From Bacteroidota bacterium (GTDB taxonomy: Bacteria > Bacteroidota > Bacteroidia > B-17B0 > Aurantibacillaceae), in NCBI GenBank assembly GCA_013298715.1, contig JAAFIQ010000019.1, forward strand, positions 1-64,000: a stretch of DNA of 64,000 nt, written 5' to 3'. The notes under the pieces were generated by a model. That model did not search any database. It was not told the DNA's origin and saw only the letters and a program-made list of their open reading frames with translations. The position numbers and the translations under genes are program-made. Positions 34,728 to 44,315 of this stretch are shown piece by piece; position 1 is the first letter of the stretch; each line of letters begins with the position of its first letter.

Positions 34728-35264
34728 ATGATTGATTTAACAGGAATTATTTCTATTTCGGGGCAACCGGGTTTATTTAAAATTATTGCACAAAGCAAAA
34801 ACGGAATTATTGTTGAAGGATTGGCAGATAAGAAACGTGCCAACATCCATGCTACCACAAAAGTATCTACTTTAAGCGATATTAGCATGTTTACTACTGG
34901 CGATGACAAACCTATTGAAGCCATTATGACTTCTATTTACGAAAAAGAAAAAGGCGGCGCAGCTGTTGATAATAAAGCGGATGATAAAGCTATTGAAACT
35001 TACTTTGCAGAAATTTTACCTGAATACGATAAAGAACGTGTTTATGTGAGTAACATGCGTAAACTTATTATGTGGTATAACAATTTACAAACTACAGGTA
35101 GCTTAAAATTAAAAGAAGAAAAAGCTGAGGGTGAAGAAAAAACTAAAGTTGCAAAAACAACCAGCGAGACTAAGGTTCCTAAAAAAGCAGCTACTACAAC
35201 AAAAGTAAAAACTAGCACGGGAGTTAAAAAAACAGCAGGAGTTAGAAAAACAGGAACAGCATAA
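34728..35264 (+). CDS. DUF5606 domain protein with basic tail
   Basis: A 178-residue cytosolic protein. The first 130 residues have the DUF5606 pattern of Bacteroidota (IISISGQPGLFKIIAQSKNGIIVEGL, KVSTLSDISMFT, YDKERVYVSNMRKLIMWYN). The last 40 are a lysine-, threonine- and alanine-rich repeat (KAATTTKVKTSTGVKKTAGV) like a histone H1 tail, so nucleic-acid contact is possible. Function is not known. It is a single gene ending at a terminator. Confidence 0.82.
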   Translation: MIDLTGIISISGQPGLFKIIAQSKNGIIVEGLADKKRANIHATTKVSTLSDISMFTTGDDKPIEAIMTSIYEKEKGGAAVDNKADDKAIETYFAEILPEYDKERVYVSNMRKLIMWYNNLQTTGSLKLKEEKAEGEEKTKVAKTTSETKVPKKAATTTKVKTSTGVKKTAGVRKTGTA

Positions 35265-35278
35265 AAAAATAAAATTTG

Positions 35279-35308
35279 TAAAACCAACCTAGTGTTGGTT
35301 TTTTTTTG
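35279..35308 (+). terminator. terminator after the DUF5606 gene
   Basis: AAACCAAC (35281-35288) / GTTGGTTT (35294-35301) with a 5-base loop, followed by T9, 14 bases after the stop. Confidence 0.88.
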
Positions 35309-35337
35309 TTCAATTATATGGTATAATATTCAGTAAT

Positions 35338-35634
35338 ATGAAAAATTCACGGCTTTTACTTTTATTTATTTTGACACTCTTTTTAATTTTTTGTAAAAAA
35401 GAAAGAAACAAAAACGCTACCGTGTTACGAAATTGTACAGGAACGTATTTACGAATGGATGGTAAAGATTACCGGGTTTGTAATATTGAACTTGTTTCGC
35501 AATTTACTGATGGTACAAAGGTTTCGGTAACTTATAATAAAATTGAAGCGTTTAATGGTTCTGCAATAGACCAATCTGTTTGTAAAATGTTATACCCTAG
35601 CGAAGGTTGGATTGAAGTTGAGAAAATAAGGTAA
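35338..35634 (+). CDS. small lipoprotein, tandem paralogue 1
   Basis: A 98-residue lipoprotein: a hydrophobic leader ending LFLIFC (lipobox Cys19), then KKERNKNA. The mature part has three further cysteines (NCTGTYLRMDGKDYRVCN, QSVCKML) and ends EGWIEVEKI. It is a near duplicate of the gene at 35673. Function unknown; two of the cysteines probably pair. Confidence 0.78.
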   Translation: MKNSRLLLLFILTLFLIFCKKERNKNATVLRNCTGTYLRMDGKDYRVCNIELVSQFTDGTKVSVTYNKIEAFNGSAIDQSVCKMLYPSEGWIEVEKIR

Positions 35635-35672
35635 TTTAAAATTGAATTTGTAATTATTAATTATAACCTATA

Positions 35673-35969
35673 ATGAGAATAATAAGCTTTTCACTTTTGT
35701 TTGTGTTACCTCTCTTTTTAATTTTTTGTAAAAAAGAGAGAAATAAAAACGCCGCTTTGGTGCGTGATTGCACAGGAACATACTTACGAATAGAAGGTAA
35801 AGATTACCAAGTTTGTAATTTGGCTAAAGTGGCTAAATATACAGATGGCACAAAGGTTTCAGTAACATACAAAAAAATTGATGGGTGTAAAGGCCCAGGA
35901 GGAGATCCTGTTGCTTGTTATTTACTACACCCCAACGAAGGTTGGATTGAAGTTGAGAAAATAGAATGA
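35673..35969 (+). CDS. small lipoprotein, tandem paralogue 2
   Basis: A 98-residue lipoprotein collinear with its neighbour at 35338. Identical or nearly identical blocks are LFLIFCKKERNKNA, CTGTYLR..GKDY.VCN, TDGTKVSVTY.KI and EGWIEVEKI. The variable part lies at 70-83, where this copy adds a cysteine (DGCKGPGGDPVACYLL). The 38-base gap suggests a tandem duplication with each copy kept intact. Confidence 0.78.
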   Translation: MRIISFSLLFVLPLFLIFCKKERNKNAALVRDCTGTYLRIEGKDYQVCNLAKVAKYTDGTKVSVTYKKIDGCKGPGGDPVACYLLHPNEGWIEVEKIE

Positions 35970-36033
35970 GAAAGAATTTTTAACTTTAATCTAATCTGTA
36001 TCGAAATAATTCAGGGATTTAACTTAGATTAGG

Positions 36034-36927
36034 CTATTTTTCTACCTGGGTATCACCAACGTATTGCCCGTTTTTATAAACAGCTATGCGCATTAAAATA
36101 CCATTTTCATCATAGAAAAAAGCTTTCCCGTTTATGAATAAATTATTTTTAAACTCACCATCTTTTGTAATTTGCTTGTTTTTATTATATAAAATGTGTT
36201 GACCATTTAAAACAATTGGTCCTTTTTTAGTATCAACACCATTTGGTTTCTCATCTTCTTTAACTTTTACAACTGGTGCGTTTTCAAGTACATCTGCTTT
36301 TTTAATAATTGGTTTTTTAGGTTGAAATTCTTTTATCGAAGCTATATCAACATTTCCGTCAGCATAATTTTTTTCGCTTTTAGGATCTCCGTTTTCGTAA
36401 TAATCTTTTATAACACCGCTTTCTTTTCCATTAGTAAAATTTCCTTCAATGGCTAATTGGCCGTTATCGTAAAAATATTTTTGAGCTCCCTCTCTTTTAC
36501 CACTTTGGTTAAATACAAAGTCGTGTTGTATTTGCCCGTTCTCGTAGTATAATTTGTAGTTACCAACCCATCTGTTATTTTTCCAATTTCCTTCTTCGCT
36601 AATTTTTCCGTTTTCGTGGTACATGATTGCATAACCATCTGGTCTGCCATTGGTAAAGGTTAATTTGTTTTTCATATTACCATTGCAGTAGTATTCAATC
36701 CATTGGTCTTTTTTTCTATTATCTTGGTATTTACCTTCTTCAATTTTTGCATCAGGTGCATAACAAGTGCCGGGTTTGTGTTTACCCATCAAAATCCATT
36801 TGCCTTGCTTACGACCATCAATATCAATTCTATTGATTGTATCTCCTTTTGGGCCAAGTTCAGAAGTTTGAGAGAACATGGATTTCCCAAGGAGGAATAT
36901 TGCTGCTAAAAGTAAAAGTTTTCTCAT
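36034..36927 (-). CDS. exported MORN-repeat (YwqK-like) protein
   Basis: A 297-residue protein with signal peptide MRKLLLLAAIFLLGKSMFSQ and about six MORN-2 repeats of the form Y.NG....EG.(W/F).NG...G....YY (for example MYHENGKISEEGNWKNNRWVG, KYFYDNGQLAIEGNFTNGKESG). Such proteins are often labelled YwqK-family antitoxins by similarity, but no toxin partner is visible and the role is unknown. A lysine-rich section at about 200-240 separates a last repeat. Confidence 0.85.
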   Translation of the reverse strand: MRKLLLLAAIFLLGKSMFSQTSELGPKGDTINRIDIDGRKQGKWILMGKHKPGTCYAPDAKIEEGKYQDNRKKDQWIEYYCNGNMKNKLTFTNGRPDGYAIMYHENGKISEEGNWKNNRWVGNYKLYYENGQIQHDFVFNQSGKREGAQKYFYDNGQLAIEGNFTNGKESGVIKDYYENGDPKSEKNYADGNVDIASIKEFQPKKPIIKKADVLENAPVVKVKEDEKPNGVDTKKGPIVLNGQHILYNKNKQITKDGEFKNNLFINGKAFFYDENGILMRIAVYKNGQYVGDTQVEK

Positions 36928-37091
36928 GCTTAATCAAATTTAGGATATTTTTGCCAAATCAACGCTTAATTAATTATTAAAAAAATATTTATTTAGCCAA
37001 AAAAGCAAAAATTATCGATGACTTTGATAATTCTACGAAACAAGACAATTAAAAGTTACAATTTTTTCGACTAACCAGTAATTTCAGTCGA

Positions 37092-38180
37092 CTATTTTGT
37101 GTTAGTTAAAAAAGGTAATTTTTTAACCTGCGCTTTAATCAATTTTTCGCGAATTACTATATAAATTTCTGAGTCTGCTTTGCTAAACTCTGTTGCCACG
37201 TAACCCATGCCAATTGCTTTATTCAGGCTAGGACTTTGAGTGCCCGATGTAACTTTTCCAATTGTTTTTCCATTAGCATCCGCAATTAAATAATGGTGAC
37301 GAGGTATCCCTCTGTCAATCATTTCAAAACCAACTAATTTTTTGCTTACACCGTTTGTTTTATGCCCCTCAATTGCTGCACGATTTGTAAAGTCTTTAGT
37401 GAATTTTGTAATCCAACCCAAACCTGCTTCAATAGGGCTAGTAGTATCATCAATATCGTTACCGTACAAACAAAATCCCATTTCTAAACGTAAAGTATCG
37501 CGTGCGCCTAATCCAATTGGTTTAATGCCAAATTCAGCACCTGCCTCAAAAATTGCATCCCACATTTTTTTTGCATCGGCGTTTTTAATATAAATTTCGA
37601 AGCCACCAGCACCTGTATAACCAGTATTTGAGATTATAACGTTATTTAATCCTGCCATTGTATCAATACAAAAACTATAATATTCCATTTTACTTAAATC
37701 GACTTTTGTTAGTTTTTGTAAAGCTAAAATTGCCTTAGGGCCTTGTACCGCAAGTAAACTCCAATCGTCCGACTCATTTATCATTTCTACACCATAAGAA
37801 TTGAATTGTTTTATCCAATTCCAATCTTTTTCAATGTTCGACGCATTAACTACTAAAATATATTCTTCCGCACTAGCCCTGTAAACCAACAAATCATCAA
37901 CAATACCACCTTTATCGTTTGGTAAGCAGGAGTATTGTACTTTGCCATCAATTAATTTACTAGCATCGTTACTTGTAACTTGTTGTATTAAATCTAAAGC
38001 CTTAGGGCCTTTTAACCTAAACTCTCCCATGTGGCTAACATCAAAAACACCCACACCGCTACGAACGGTTAAGTGTTCTTCGTTTAAACCCGTGTAAGAA
38101 ACAGGCATGTTGTAGCCAGCAAATGGCACCATTTTTGCGCCAAGGGCAATATGTAAATCGGTTAAGGCTGTAGTTTTCAT
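37092..38180 (-). CDS. gcvT: aminomethyltransferase, glycine cleavage T protein
   Basis: A 362-residue T protein: it takes the aminomethyl group from H protein, releases ammonia and forms 5,10-methylene-THF. Family landmarks: [42 protein letters not shown] (folate-binding region), [34 protein letters not shown]. Length is normal. gcvH and gcvP are not in the window. It is separated from the upstream thiolase by a terminator. Confidence 0.95.
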   Translation of the reverse strand: MKTTALTDLHIALGAKMVPFAGYNMPVSYTGLNEEHLTVRSGVGVFDVSHMGEFRLKGPKALDLIQQVTSNDASKLIDGKVQYSCLPNDKGGIVDDLLVYRASAEEYILVVNASNIEKDWNWIKQFNSYGVEMINESDDWSLLAVQGPKAILALQKLTKVDLSKMEYYSFCIDTMAGLNNVIISNTGYTGAGGFEIYIKNADAKKMWDAIFEAGAEFGIKPIGLGARDTLRLEMGFCLYGNDIDDTTSPIEAGLGWITKFTKDFTNRAAIEGHKTNGVSKKLVGFEMIDRGIPRHHYLIADANGKTIGKVTSGTQSPSLNKAIGMGYVATEFSKADSEIYIVIREKLIKAQVKKLPFLTNTK

Positions 38181-38217
38181 TTAAAATTTGTTTTTTTAGA
38201 GGAGATAAAAGTAAATA

Positions 38218-38250
38218 AAAAAATCCTCAATTTTTTGTTTGAGGATTTTT
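38218..38250 (-). terminator. terminator after the second thiolase
   Basis: AAAAATCCTCAA (38219-38230) / TTGAGGATTTTT (38239-38250), with a run of T on the minus strand, 28 bases beyond the thiolase stop at 38278 and 38 before the gcvT start. Confidence 0.88.
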
Positions 38251-38277
38251 AATTTTAAAAGATTACTTAATTTGTTT

Positions 38278-39456
38278 TTAGTTTACATTTTCAATAACTA
38301 AAGCGCTTGCTCCACCGCCACCATTGCAAATACCGGCTGCACCGTATTTAGCATTGTTTTGTTTTAATACATTAATTAAGGTAACGATAACACGTGCCCC
38401 GCTTGCTCCTAAAGGATGACCCAAAGATACAGCACCACCATTAACGTTTACTTTACTTGCATCTAAATTCATTAACTTCATGTTTGCTAAGCCAACAACG
38501 CTAAACGCCTCGTTTAATTCGTAAAAATGGATATCGCTCATTTTTAAACCAGCTTTTTCTACTGCTTTTGGAACTGCTAAACTTGGTGCTGTGGTAAACC
38601 ACTCTGGGGCTTGCTCAGCATCGGCATAACTTTTAATGATTGCTATTGGTTTAATGCCTAAACTATCTGCTTTTTCTTTGCTCATTAAAACAAGTGCCGC
38701 AGCGCCATCATTCATTGTGCTGGCGTTAGCAGCTGTTATAGTACCATCTTTTTGAAACACTGGTTTCAACCCAGGAATTTTTTCAAAGTTTACTGATTTG
38801 TATTCTTCGTCTTCAATAAATTCAACATCGCCTTTTTTAGTTTTTACTGTTACAGGAATAACTTCATTTTTAAATTTACCAGCACTCCATGCAGAAGCAC
38901 TGCGCTTGTAACTTTCAACCGCAAAGGCGTCTTGTTCTTCGCGCGAAATTTTATGTTCTTTTGCGCATAATTCTGCGCATACACCCATTGCTACATTACC
39001 GTAAACATCGGTTAAACCATCTTTTGCTAAGCCATCAATTAACTGACTGTTCCCATACTTAGCTCCCCAACGTGTACTATCGCTATAAAACGGAACAGAG
39101 CTCATGTTTTCCATTCCTCCTGCAACAACAATATCATTATCACCCAGCATAATACTTTGAGCTGCCAATGCTATAGATTTCATACCGCTTGCGCATACTT
39201 TATTTACAGTTGTGCAATTTACGCTATCTGGCAAACCTGCAAATTTGGCTGCCTGACGAGCAGGTGCCTGACCAAGATTAGCCTGCAACACAGAACCCAT
39301 ATACACTTCCTGAACTAATTTTCCATCTAAGTTAATTTTAGCCAAAGCCCCTTTAATTGCTTCTGCTCCTAACTTTGTAGCGCTAACGCCAGCTAATGTT
39401 CCGCCAAACGAACCCATTGCGGTACGCACCGCAGATACTATATATACTTGTTTCAT
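38278..39456 (-). CDS. acetyl-CoA C-acetyltransferase (thiolase)
   Basis: A 392-residue biosynthetic-type thiolase. The nucleophile is C88 in NKVCASGMKS; HFYELNEAFSVVGL, NGGAVSLGHPLGASGAR and GICNGGGGASALVIE hold the other active-site residues. It condenses two acetyl-CoA or cleaves acetoacetyl-CoA. The sequence differs clearly from the thiolase at 11477-12682, whose C-terminus has CIGVGQG, so the two are not a recent duplication. It forms a single-gene unit. Confidence 0.93.
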   Translation of the reverse strand: MKQVYIVSAVRTAMGSFGGTLAGVSATKLGAEAIKGALAKINLDGKLVQEVYMGSVLQANLGQAPARQAAKFAGLPDSVNCTTVNKVCASGMKSIALAAQSIMLGDNDIVVAGGMENMSSVPFYSDSTRWGAKYGNSQLIDGLAKDGLTDVYGNVAMGVCAELCAKEHKISREEQDAFAVESYKRSASAWSAGKFKNEVIPVTVKTKKGDVEFIEDEEYKSVNFEKIPGLKPVFQKDGTITAANASTMNDGAAALVLMSKEKADSLGIKPIAIIKSYADAEQAPEWFTTAPSLAVPKAVEKAGLKMSDIHFYELNEAFSVVGLANMKLMNLDASKVNVNGGAVSLGHPLGASGARVIVTLINVLKQNNAKYGAAGICNGGGGASALVIENVN

Positions 39457-39556
39457 AATTTTTGTTTTTTAAAAATCGCGTTAAATTTAATGCTTTATTT
39501 AGTAGATTTAAGTTAAATGTTATAAACAGGCTTTTTTAGTAATTTAGTGGCTTAGA

Positions 39557-40489
39557 ATGATAAGTGGAATAATAATAAAATCAACGGGAAGTAATTATTT
39601 AGTAAGTATAAATGGTAAAATTGTTTCGTGTAAACTAAAAGGTAAAATTAGGTTAGAATGTAGAAAAACTACAAACCCTATTGCTGTTGGAGATCTTGTA
39701 GATGTTGAGATAGAAGGAGAAGAGGCCTCAATTTTAAATATTCATCCGAGAAAAAATTACATTATACGCAAATCGTTAAACTTAAGTAAACAAGCACACA
39801 TACTAGCAAGTAATTTAGACCAAGCGGTTTTGGTTTGCACAATTGTAGCGCCAAGAACAAGTTTAGGCTTTATTGATAGATTTTTATTAACTGCTGAAGC
39901 CTACGACATTCCTGCAAAATTAATTTTTAATAAAATTGATTTATTGGATGAAGAATTACTCGCTCTTCAAAAAGAAATAATTGACATATACACAACCGCT
40001 GGCTACCCATGTTTTGAGGTAAGTGCATTAAAAAACAAAAGTATTGAAGATTTAAAATTAATTTTTAAAGATAAAACTACATTAATAGCTGGCCATTCGG
40101 GAGTTGGAAAATCAACTTTAATAAATGCCATTGAACCTAGCTTACACTTAAAAACTGGACAAATATCGAGTGCGCATTTAAAAGGCATGCACACTACCAC
40201 ATTTGCCGAATTGCATGCACTTAGTTTTGGTGGTGGTATAATTGATAGCCCAGGCATTAAAGAATTAGGCTTGGTGGAGATGAAGAAAGAAGAGGTGGGG
40301 CATTACTTCCCAGAAATTAGAAATTTAATGAATGGGTGTAAGTTTAATAATTGCTTGCATTTGAATGAACCTAGCTGTGCTGTAAAGCGAGCATTAGAGG
40401 ATGGAAAATTAAATGAAGAACGCTACAACAGTTATGTAAAAATACTGCATGGTGAAGAGATGGATTGGAACGAGTGGGAGATAAGGTAA
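39557..40489 (+). CDS. rsgA: ribosome small-subunit GTPase RsgA
   Basis: A 310-residue GTPase acting late in 30S subunit maturation. It has the circular permutation typical of RsgA: an OB-fold (to about 75), then G4 FNKIDL (about 118), G1 GHSGVGKST (about 179-187), G2 GMHTTTF and G3 DSPGIKELG, then a zinc domain with CKFNNCLHLNEPSC (C-x4-C-x-H-x5-C type). It converges on the barrel gene with a one-base gap between stops. Confidence 0.95.
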   Translation: MISGIIIKSTGSNYLVSINGKIVSCKLKGKIRLECRKTTNPIAVGDLVDVEIEGEEASILNIHPRKNYIIRKSLNLSKQAHILASNLDQAVLVCTIVAPRTSLGFIDRFLLTAEAYDIPAKLIFNKIDLLDEELLALQKEIIDIYTTAGYPCFEVSALKNKSIEDLKLIFKDKTTLIAGHSGVGKSTLINAIEPSLHLKTGQISSAHLKGMHTTTFAELHALSFGGGIIDSPGIKELGLVEMKKEEVGHYFPEIRNLMNGCKFNNCLHLNEPSCAVKRALEDGKLNEERYNSYVKILHGEEMDWNEWEIR

Positions 40490-40490
40490 A

Positions 40491-41384
40491 TTACCAATTA
40501 GCTCTTATCCCGAATGAATTTGCCCAAGTAAAACCACTATTGGTAGTAATATTTTTTATTTTAGAATAATAATAAACAGGCTCAGTGCACACAAACAAGT
40601 TAGTATTCTTTAGTAGTTTAATTTTCTTAGAAGCCCGTATATTAACCGTTAAAGGCAGCGAAGAATAAAATGCAAAAGATGGGCTTACACGTTGCTCAAA
40701 AGTTGCAAATGTATTTTGGGTTGAACCTGAGTACTTTTCAAAAGTATTTCTATCACTTATTTTTTTTGTGATGTAATCGAAATTTGTGTTGTATGCGGTA
40801 CTTTTATAAAGCGTATTAAAATTAATTCCTGGTGCTAAGCAAAGCCCTGCAGTGAGCCAAAAACGGCGTTCTTTTTTTGTTGTAATGTTAAACCCAATTG
40901 GTAAAAATAATTGCTTGCCTACCACACCAAACGAAGTTATATTCTCATTTTCAATAACTCTAAAAACGGTATCTTGAGAGGTTGTATTTATGTAATTTTG
41001 GGTAACCTTTGGCGAATTATTAATATATGAAAAGCCTGAATGAATTGTTTTTTGATAGCGTAGCCCTATAAAAATTTCTTTGCTAATTTTCGATTTTTTG
41101 GAGAACGAAAAGAAAGATTTAGCACAAACAGAGAGAAAATTTGAATACCCTTGAGGAAAATTGTAACCCTCACTATATGCGTGATTTGTAAAATTGCTTG
41201 AGAGTAGGGCATCGTTGGGAAAGATAGTTTTATAACTAGTAACATCACCTCCACCATAAGGTGTCATTAATCCTCCTAGTTCAAGCGAAACGCCATTAAA
41301 CTTTAATACCTTTTTATTTAAAGAATCTGTTTGTGAAAACAAATTAGAGACAACTGCTGCTGATAAAAAAATTACTGATTTCAT
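40491..41384 (-). CDS. predicted outer-membrane beta-barrel protein
   Basis: A 297-residue exported protein (signal MKSVIFLSAAVVSNLFSQ). Alternating hydrophobic strands (KEIFIGLRYQKTIHSGFSYI, FWLTAGLCLAPGINFNT, LPLTVNIRASKKIKLL) and a C-terminus ending in aromatic/polar strand NSFGIRANW suggest a barrel of about ten strands. No specific family is recognised. The annotation rests on composition only. Confidence 0.6.
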   Translation of the reverse strand: MKSVIFLSAAVVSNLFSQTDSLNKKVLKFNGVSLELGGLMTPYGGGDVTSYKTIFPNDALLSSNFTNHAYSEGYNFPQGYSNFLSVCAKSFFSFSKKSKISKEIFIGLRYQKTIHSGFSYINNSPKVTQNYINTTSQDTVFRVIENENITSFGVVGKQLFLPIGFNITTKKERRFWLTAGLCLAPGINFNTLYKSTAYNTNFDYITKKISDRNTFEKYSGSTQNTFATFEQRVSPSFAFYSSLPLTVNIRASKKIKLLKNTNLFVCTEPVYYYSKIKNITTNSGFTWANSFGIRANW

Positions 41385-41420
41385 AATTTTAAAATTATTA
41401 AATGATTATCACTCCAAGCT

Positions 41421-41439
41421 GTCTGCCAAACTAGCAGAC
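41421..41439. repeat. short hairpin GTCTGC-caaacta-GCAGAC
   Basis: A perfect 6-base stem with a 7-base loop, 36 bases upstream of the barrel gene start (minus strand). No T run follows on either strand, so it is not a standard terminator. It may lie in the leader of that gene. Confidence 0.4.
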
Positions 41440-41497
41440 CTATATATTAAACGCCGATTTAATAAATTTATTGTATTATACAAAATCGAAATATTAA

Positions 41498-41680
41498 ATA
41501 GTCCAATAATTTAATTAGTCTTGTCGAGTAGTTTTTGCTTGAATATGATTCTTTGGCAAAAACGTATCGAGACACCAAAGCAATAAAGAATGACGATAAT
41601 AAACTTCAATTGTCTCGATACAATTTTGCAAGAGGCAGGCAAAATTTACTCGACACGACATTGGACTAATTATTAAATGT
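41498..41680. repeat. nested fold-back (REP/MITE-like) element
   Basis: Three nested inverted repeats share a centre near 41590. Outermost: TAGTCCAAT and ATTGGACTA (41500-41508 / 41660-41668). Middle: TTGTCGAGTAGTTTTTGC (41521-41538) with GCAAAATTTACTCGACA (41639-41655). Inner: GCAAAA..GTATCGAGACA (41556-41574) with TGTCTCGATAC..TTTTGC (41611-41629). The arms themselves resemble one another (TCGAG next to GCAAAA). There is no coding frame. It looks like a non-autonomous dispersed element, but only one copy is in the window. Confidence 0.6.
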
Positions 41681-41918
41681 ACTTGGTGTTAGATACATTC
41701 TCAATAAACTCATTGTAATGCAGAGTAATCTAATCTCTAAAACTATTTTTTGAATTTTTATTTGGTACTTTTAAGCAATAATAAAATTGGTACACAGAAT
41801 AGTTTAAAAAAAGTTACGTATTTACTTTGCTTTATACTTTTATGGAGTAGGTAGTAAATTAGTTGCAGACATATTTAGAAGGCTGTATAATTGATTTTGT
41901 TGTGAATCATAATTCATT

Positions 41919-43058
41919 ATGAGTAAAGATAAGCATGTAATTAAAGCACAATGGTTTAAAACCAATACAGATAAAAGTGAGCGTAACTTAGGTTTGGATA
42001 TTGCAAGAACTGCGTGTACACTTATAGTAATTTGTATGCACACCAATAATTTTATGCGTCCTTTCTTTAGCGGCTATAAATACTTTTTTCCAATAGGGTT
42101 TATTGCACAGGATTTATTTTTTGCATTAAGTGGTTTTTTGGTTGGCAAACAAATTTTAAAATATATAAATACTTCTACAAATGCTTTGGGTTTACTAAAA
42201 TTTTACAAAAACCGGTGGCTTAGAATTGTGCCACTTTATTGGTTATTTTTAATTATTAACGCAGGTTTATTTTATAGCTTTTATAAGTACAGTGCGTTAA
42301 GTTTTTTTAAAGTAGATTTCAAAATTGTAGACTATGTTTTTTTCTTACAGAATTTCGCTTGGCCACACCCAGGCTTCTTTCCAGAAGTATGGCCACTTGC
42401 AATAGAGGAGTGGTCCTTTTTATTACTGCCACTTCCAATTTTTGCACTTGTAAAATTGTTAAAGAAACCATTAAGCAATAAACAGTTAATTACGTTGATT
42501 ATCTTAGAAATTGTGTTAATAAATCTTGTTCGTATTCATTATGTCTTAAACAACAACCCCGAAACGGACTGGGAGTTACGAAAAATAGTTGTTTACCGCT
42601 TGGACGCTCTACTTTATGGGTTTTTAACACTCCTTCTAATTCTGAACTTTAGACCTTTTTTAGAAAAAAATAAAAATTGGTTGTTGGTAATTGGATTGAT
42701 AGGAAGCATTTTTATATATTTTGTTGGGTTAAAATTTCATCCGTTAATTTACAAATCATTGTTATTCTCACTTGTACCAATTTGTTGTAGCGCTATGTTG
42801 ATTTATTTTTATTTCACCAATTTTTCATTTATTAAAAACAAGCTCAAATCGTTTATTACACATATTAGTTTGGTAAGTTATTCGTTATTATTAACCCATT
42901 TATATTTTCTTCAATTCTTATTGTTGTGCTTTTTTAAACCAGCTAATCTCTTTGAAGCCTTCGGCTTCGCAGTTATTTATTTTGCTACACTTGGTATAGT
43001 TTCTACAGCACTATTCAATTGTATTGAAAGGCCTTTATTGATTAGAAGAAATAGTTGA
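41919..43058 (+). CDS. acyltransferase 3 family protein (OafA-like)
   Basis: A 379-residue membrane protein with about ten helices and the acyltransferase-3 landmarks: NLGLDIARTACTLIVICMH (the H is the family catalytic histidine position), FFALSGFLVGKQIL, FYKNRWLRIVPLYW, EVWPLAIEEWSFLLLPL, and RLDALLYGFL. It probably O-acetylates a surface polysaccharide or lipid-linked sugar. It opens the surface-polysaccharide-like locus and is followed after three bases by the flippase gene. Confidence 0.88.
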   Translation: MSKDKHVIKAQWFKTNTDKSERNLGLDIARTACTLIVICMHTNNFMRPFFSGYKYFFPIGFIAQDLFFALSGFLVGKQILKYINTSTNALGLLKFYKNRWLRIVPLYWLFLIINAGLFYSFYKYSALSFFKVDFKIVDYVFFLQNFAWPHPGFFPEVWPLAIEEWSFLLLPLPIFALVKLLKKPLSNKQLITLIILEIVLINLVRIHYVLNNNPETDWELRKIVVYRLDALLYGFLTLLLILNFRPFLEKNKNWLLVIGLIGSIFIYFVGLKFHPLIYKSLLFSLVPICCSAMLIYFYFTNFSFIKNKLKSFITHISLVSYSLLLTHLYFLQFLLLCFFKPANLFEAFGFAVIYFATLGIVSTALFNCIERPLLIRRNS

Positions 43059-43061
43059 GCC

Positions 43062-44264
43062 TTGAATCTATTTAAAAAAAATAATCAAAAAAATAAAAAT
43101 CAAAGTAAGACCATTAAGCGTTTTCTACAGATTTCATCAAATCTGTTGCGATCTTTTTTACCGAGTCTATTTGCTATATTAATTAACTATATTCTTTTAC
43201 ACTACAAAGCCAAAAGCATTCTTACAACCTATGTTTATAGCATTTCCATCATTAATTTACTTTTTGTTGTTGCAAATTGGGGAGGAAAAGACTTTATAAC
43301 CAAAGCCATAGCAAAAGAACCTTTTGCAGTAAAAGAATTAACTGCAAAGTTATTTGGGAGTAAATTACTCATTTCGTTTTTAATTATTCCAATTATCTTT
43401 TTTTTGCCAACTAATTTATCAGTTAAACTATTTATTGCAGTATACCTTCTATTAAAAATTTGTAACCCAGTTTATGAATCCTTAATTGTGCTTCGCAAAA
43501 AATACAACCTCACCTTACTTGTTGATTCACTTTTATATTTGGCATTACTGATTACTATTTCTATTGATGGTAACGTTACTAATCCAACCATTTTCATGGT
43601 AGAACTTCTTGTTTTGGAAGCGGTTCGAAACGCTATTTATACTTACATTTTTAAATCTGAAATTTCTATCACACTAAACATTGCCAAATGTGTGCAAGTA
43701 ATTAAAAGCTCCTCAATTTTTTTTTACATTTCTATAGCTGGGTTTTTATGCTCTAAAGCAGACCTTTACATTATTGGCTTGCAGCTTGGTAAACATAGTA
43801 TGAGCACTTATTTTGTTATTACTAATCTTGTTGCATTTTGCTATATTGGTTATGCTACTATTAACGGAACTTTTGTTTCGGGAATACTTCGTTATAATGA
43901 AAAAACATTTAGCAAATTCAATCAGCTTTCACTTTACAGTGGAGGAATGTTTTCTATTTTTTCTGCTATATTAGTATATGTAATAAGCAACTATTATTAT
44001 GGCTTATCAGTAAAATTTTTCTTTATAGTACTTGTTGGGCTAAATGTATTTGGATTTACAAGGGTGCTGATTCAAATGTATAACTATACACGCTCTGAAA
44101 AACAATATCTAGTAATACCATGCTTAATTATCTCGGGCCTTGCAAATGTTTTATTGTCTTACCTGCTAACGCCTTTTTTACAACAAACTGGCGCTTTCGC
44201 AGCAAATACAATTTCGGTTTATGTTAGTCTCTTTTTATTACAAATTGTATACAAAAAAAGGTAG
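43062..44264 (+). CDS. polysaccharide flippase-like membrane protein (Wzx/MOP type)
   Basis: A 400-residue protein with about twelve hydrophobic segments: LRSFLPSLFAILINYILL at the start, LFVVANWGGKDFITKAIAKE, SIFFYISIAGFLCSKADLYIIG, and a C-terminal hydrophobic pair. The layout and the GGKDFITK segment resemble oligosaccharide flippases of the MOP superfamily. The start is TTG at 43062, three bases after the preceding stop; no ATG is nearby. It would move lipid-linked units across the inner membrane. Confidence 0.78.
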   Translation: MNLFKKNNQKNKNQSKTIKRFLQISSNLLRSFLPSLFAILINYILLHYKAKSILTTYVYSISIINLLFVVANWGGKDFITKAIAKEPFAVKELTAKLFGSKLLISFLIIPIIFFLPTNLSVKLFIAVYLLLKICNPVYESLIVLRKKYNLTLLVDSLLYLALLITISIDGNVTNPTIFMVELLVLEAVRNAIYTYIFKSEISITLNIAKCVQVIKSSSIFFYISIAGFLCSKADLYIIGLQLGKHSMSTYFVITNLVAFCYIGYATINGTFVSGILRYNEKTFSKFNQLSLYSGGMFSIFSAILVYVISNYYYGLSVKFFFIVLVGLNVFGFTRVLIQMYNYTRSEKQYLVIPCLIISGLANVLLSYLLTPFLQQTGAFAANTISVYVSLFLLQIVYKKR

Positions 44265-44315
44265 CTAAATCTAAATTATCAAATTAGTAATTTGTTTTCT
44301 ATCAATAGAGCGAAC

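Larger units (their letters stand above)
41385..41918. other. intergenic region with fold-back repeat, no gene seen
   Basis: A 534-base gap between divergent genes. It holds a small hairpin (GTCTGC 41421-41426 / GCAGAC 41434-41439) and a fold-back element (41498-41680), listed separately. No RNA gene or coding frame stands out, and no full promoter for either neighbour could be read. Confidence 0.6.

Noticed and set aside
36034-36927. YwqK-type antitoxin with a toxin partner
   Set aside because: The MORN repeats and signal peptide indicate an exported repeat protein; no toxin gene is adjacent.
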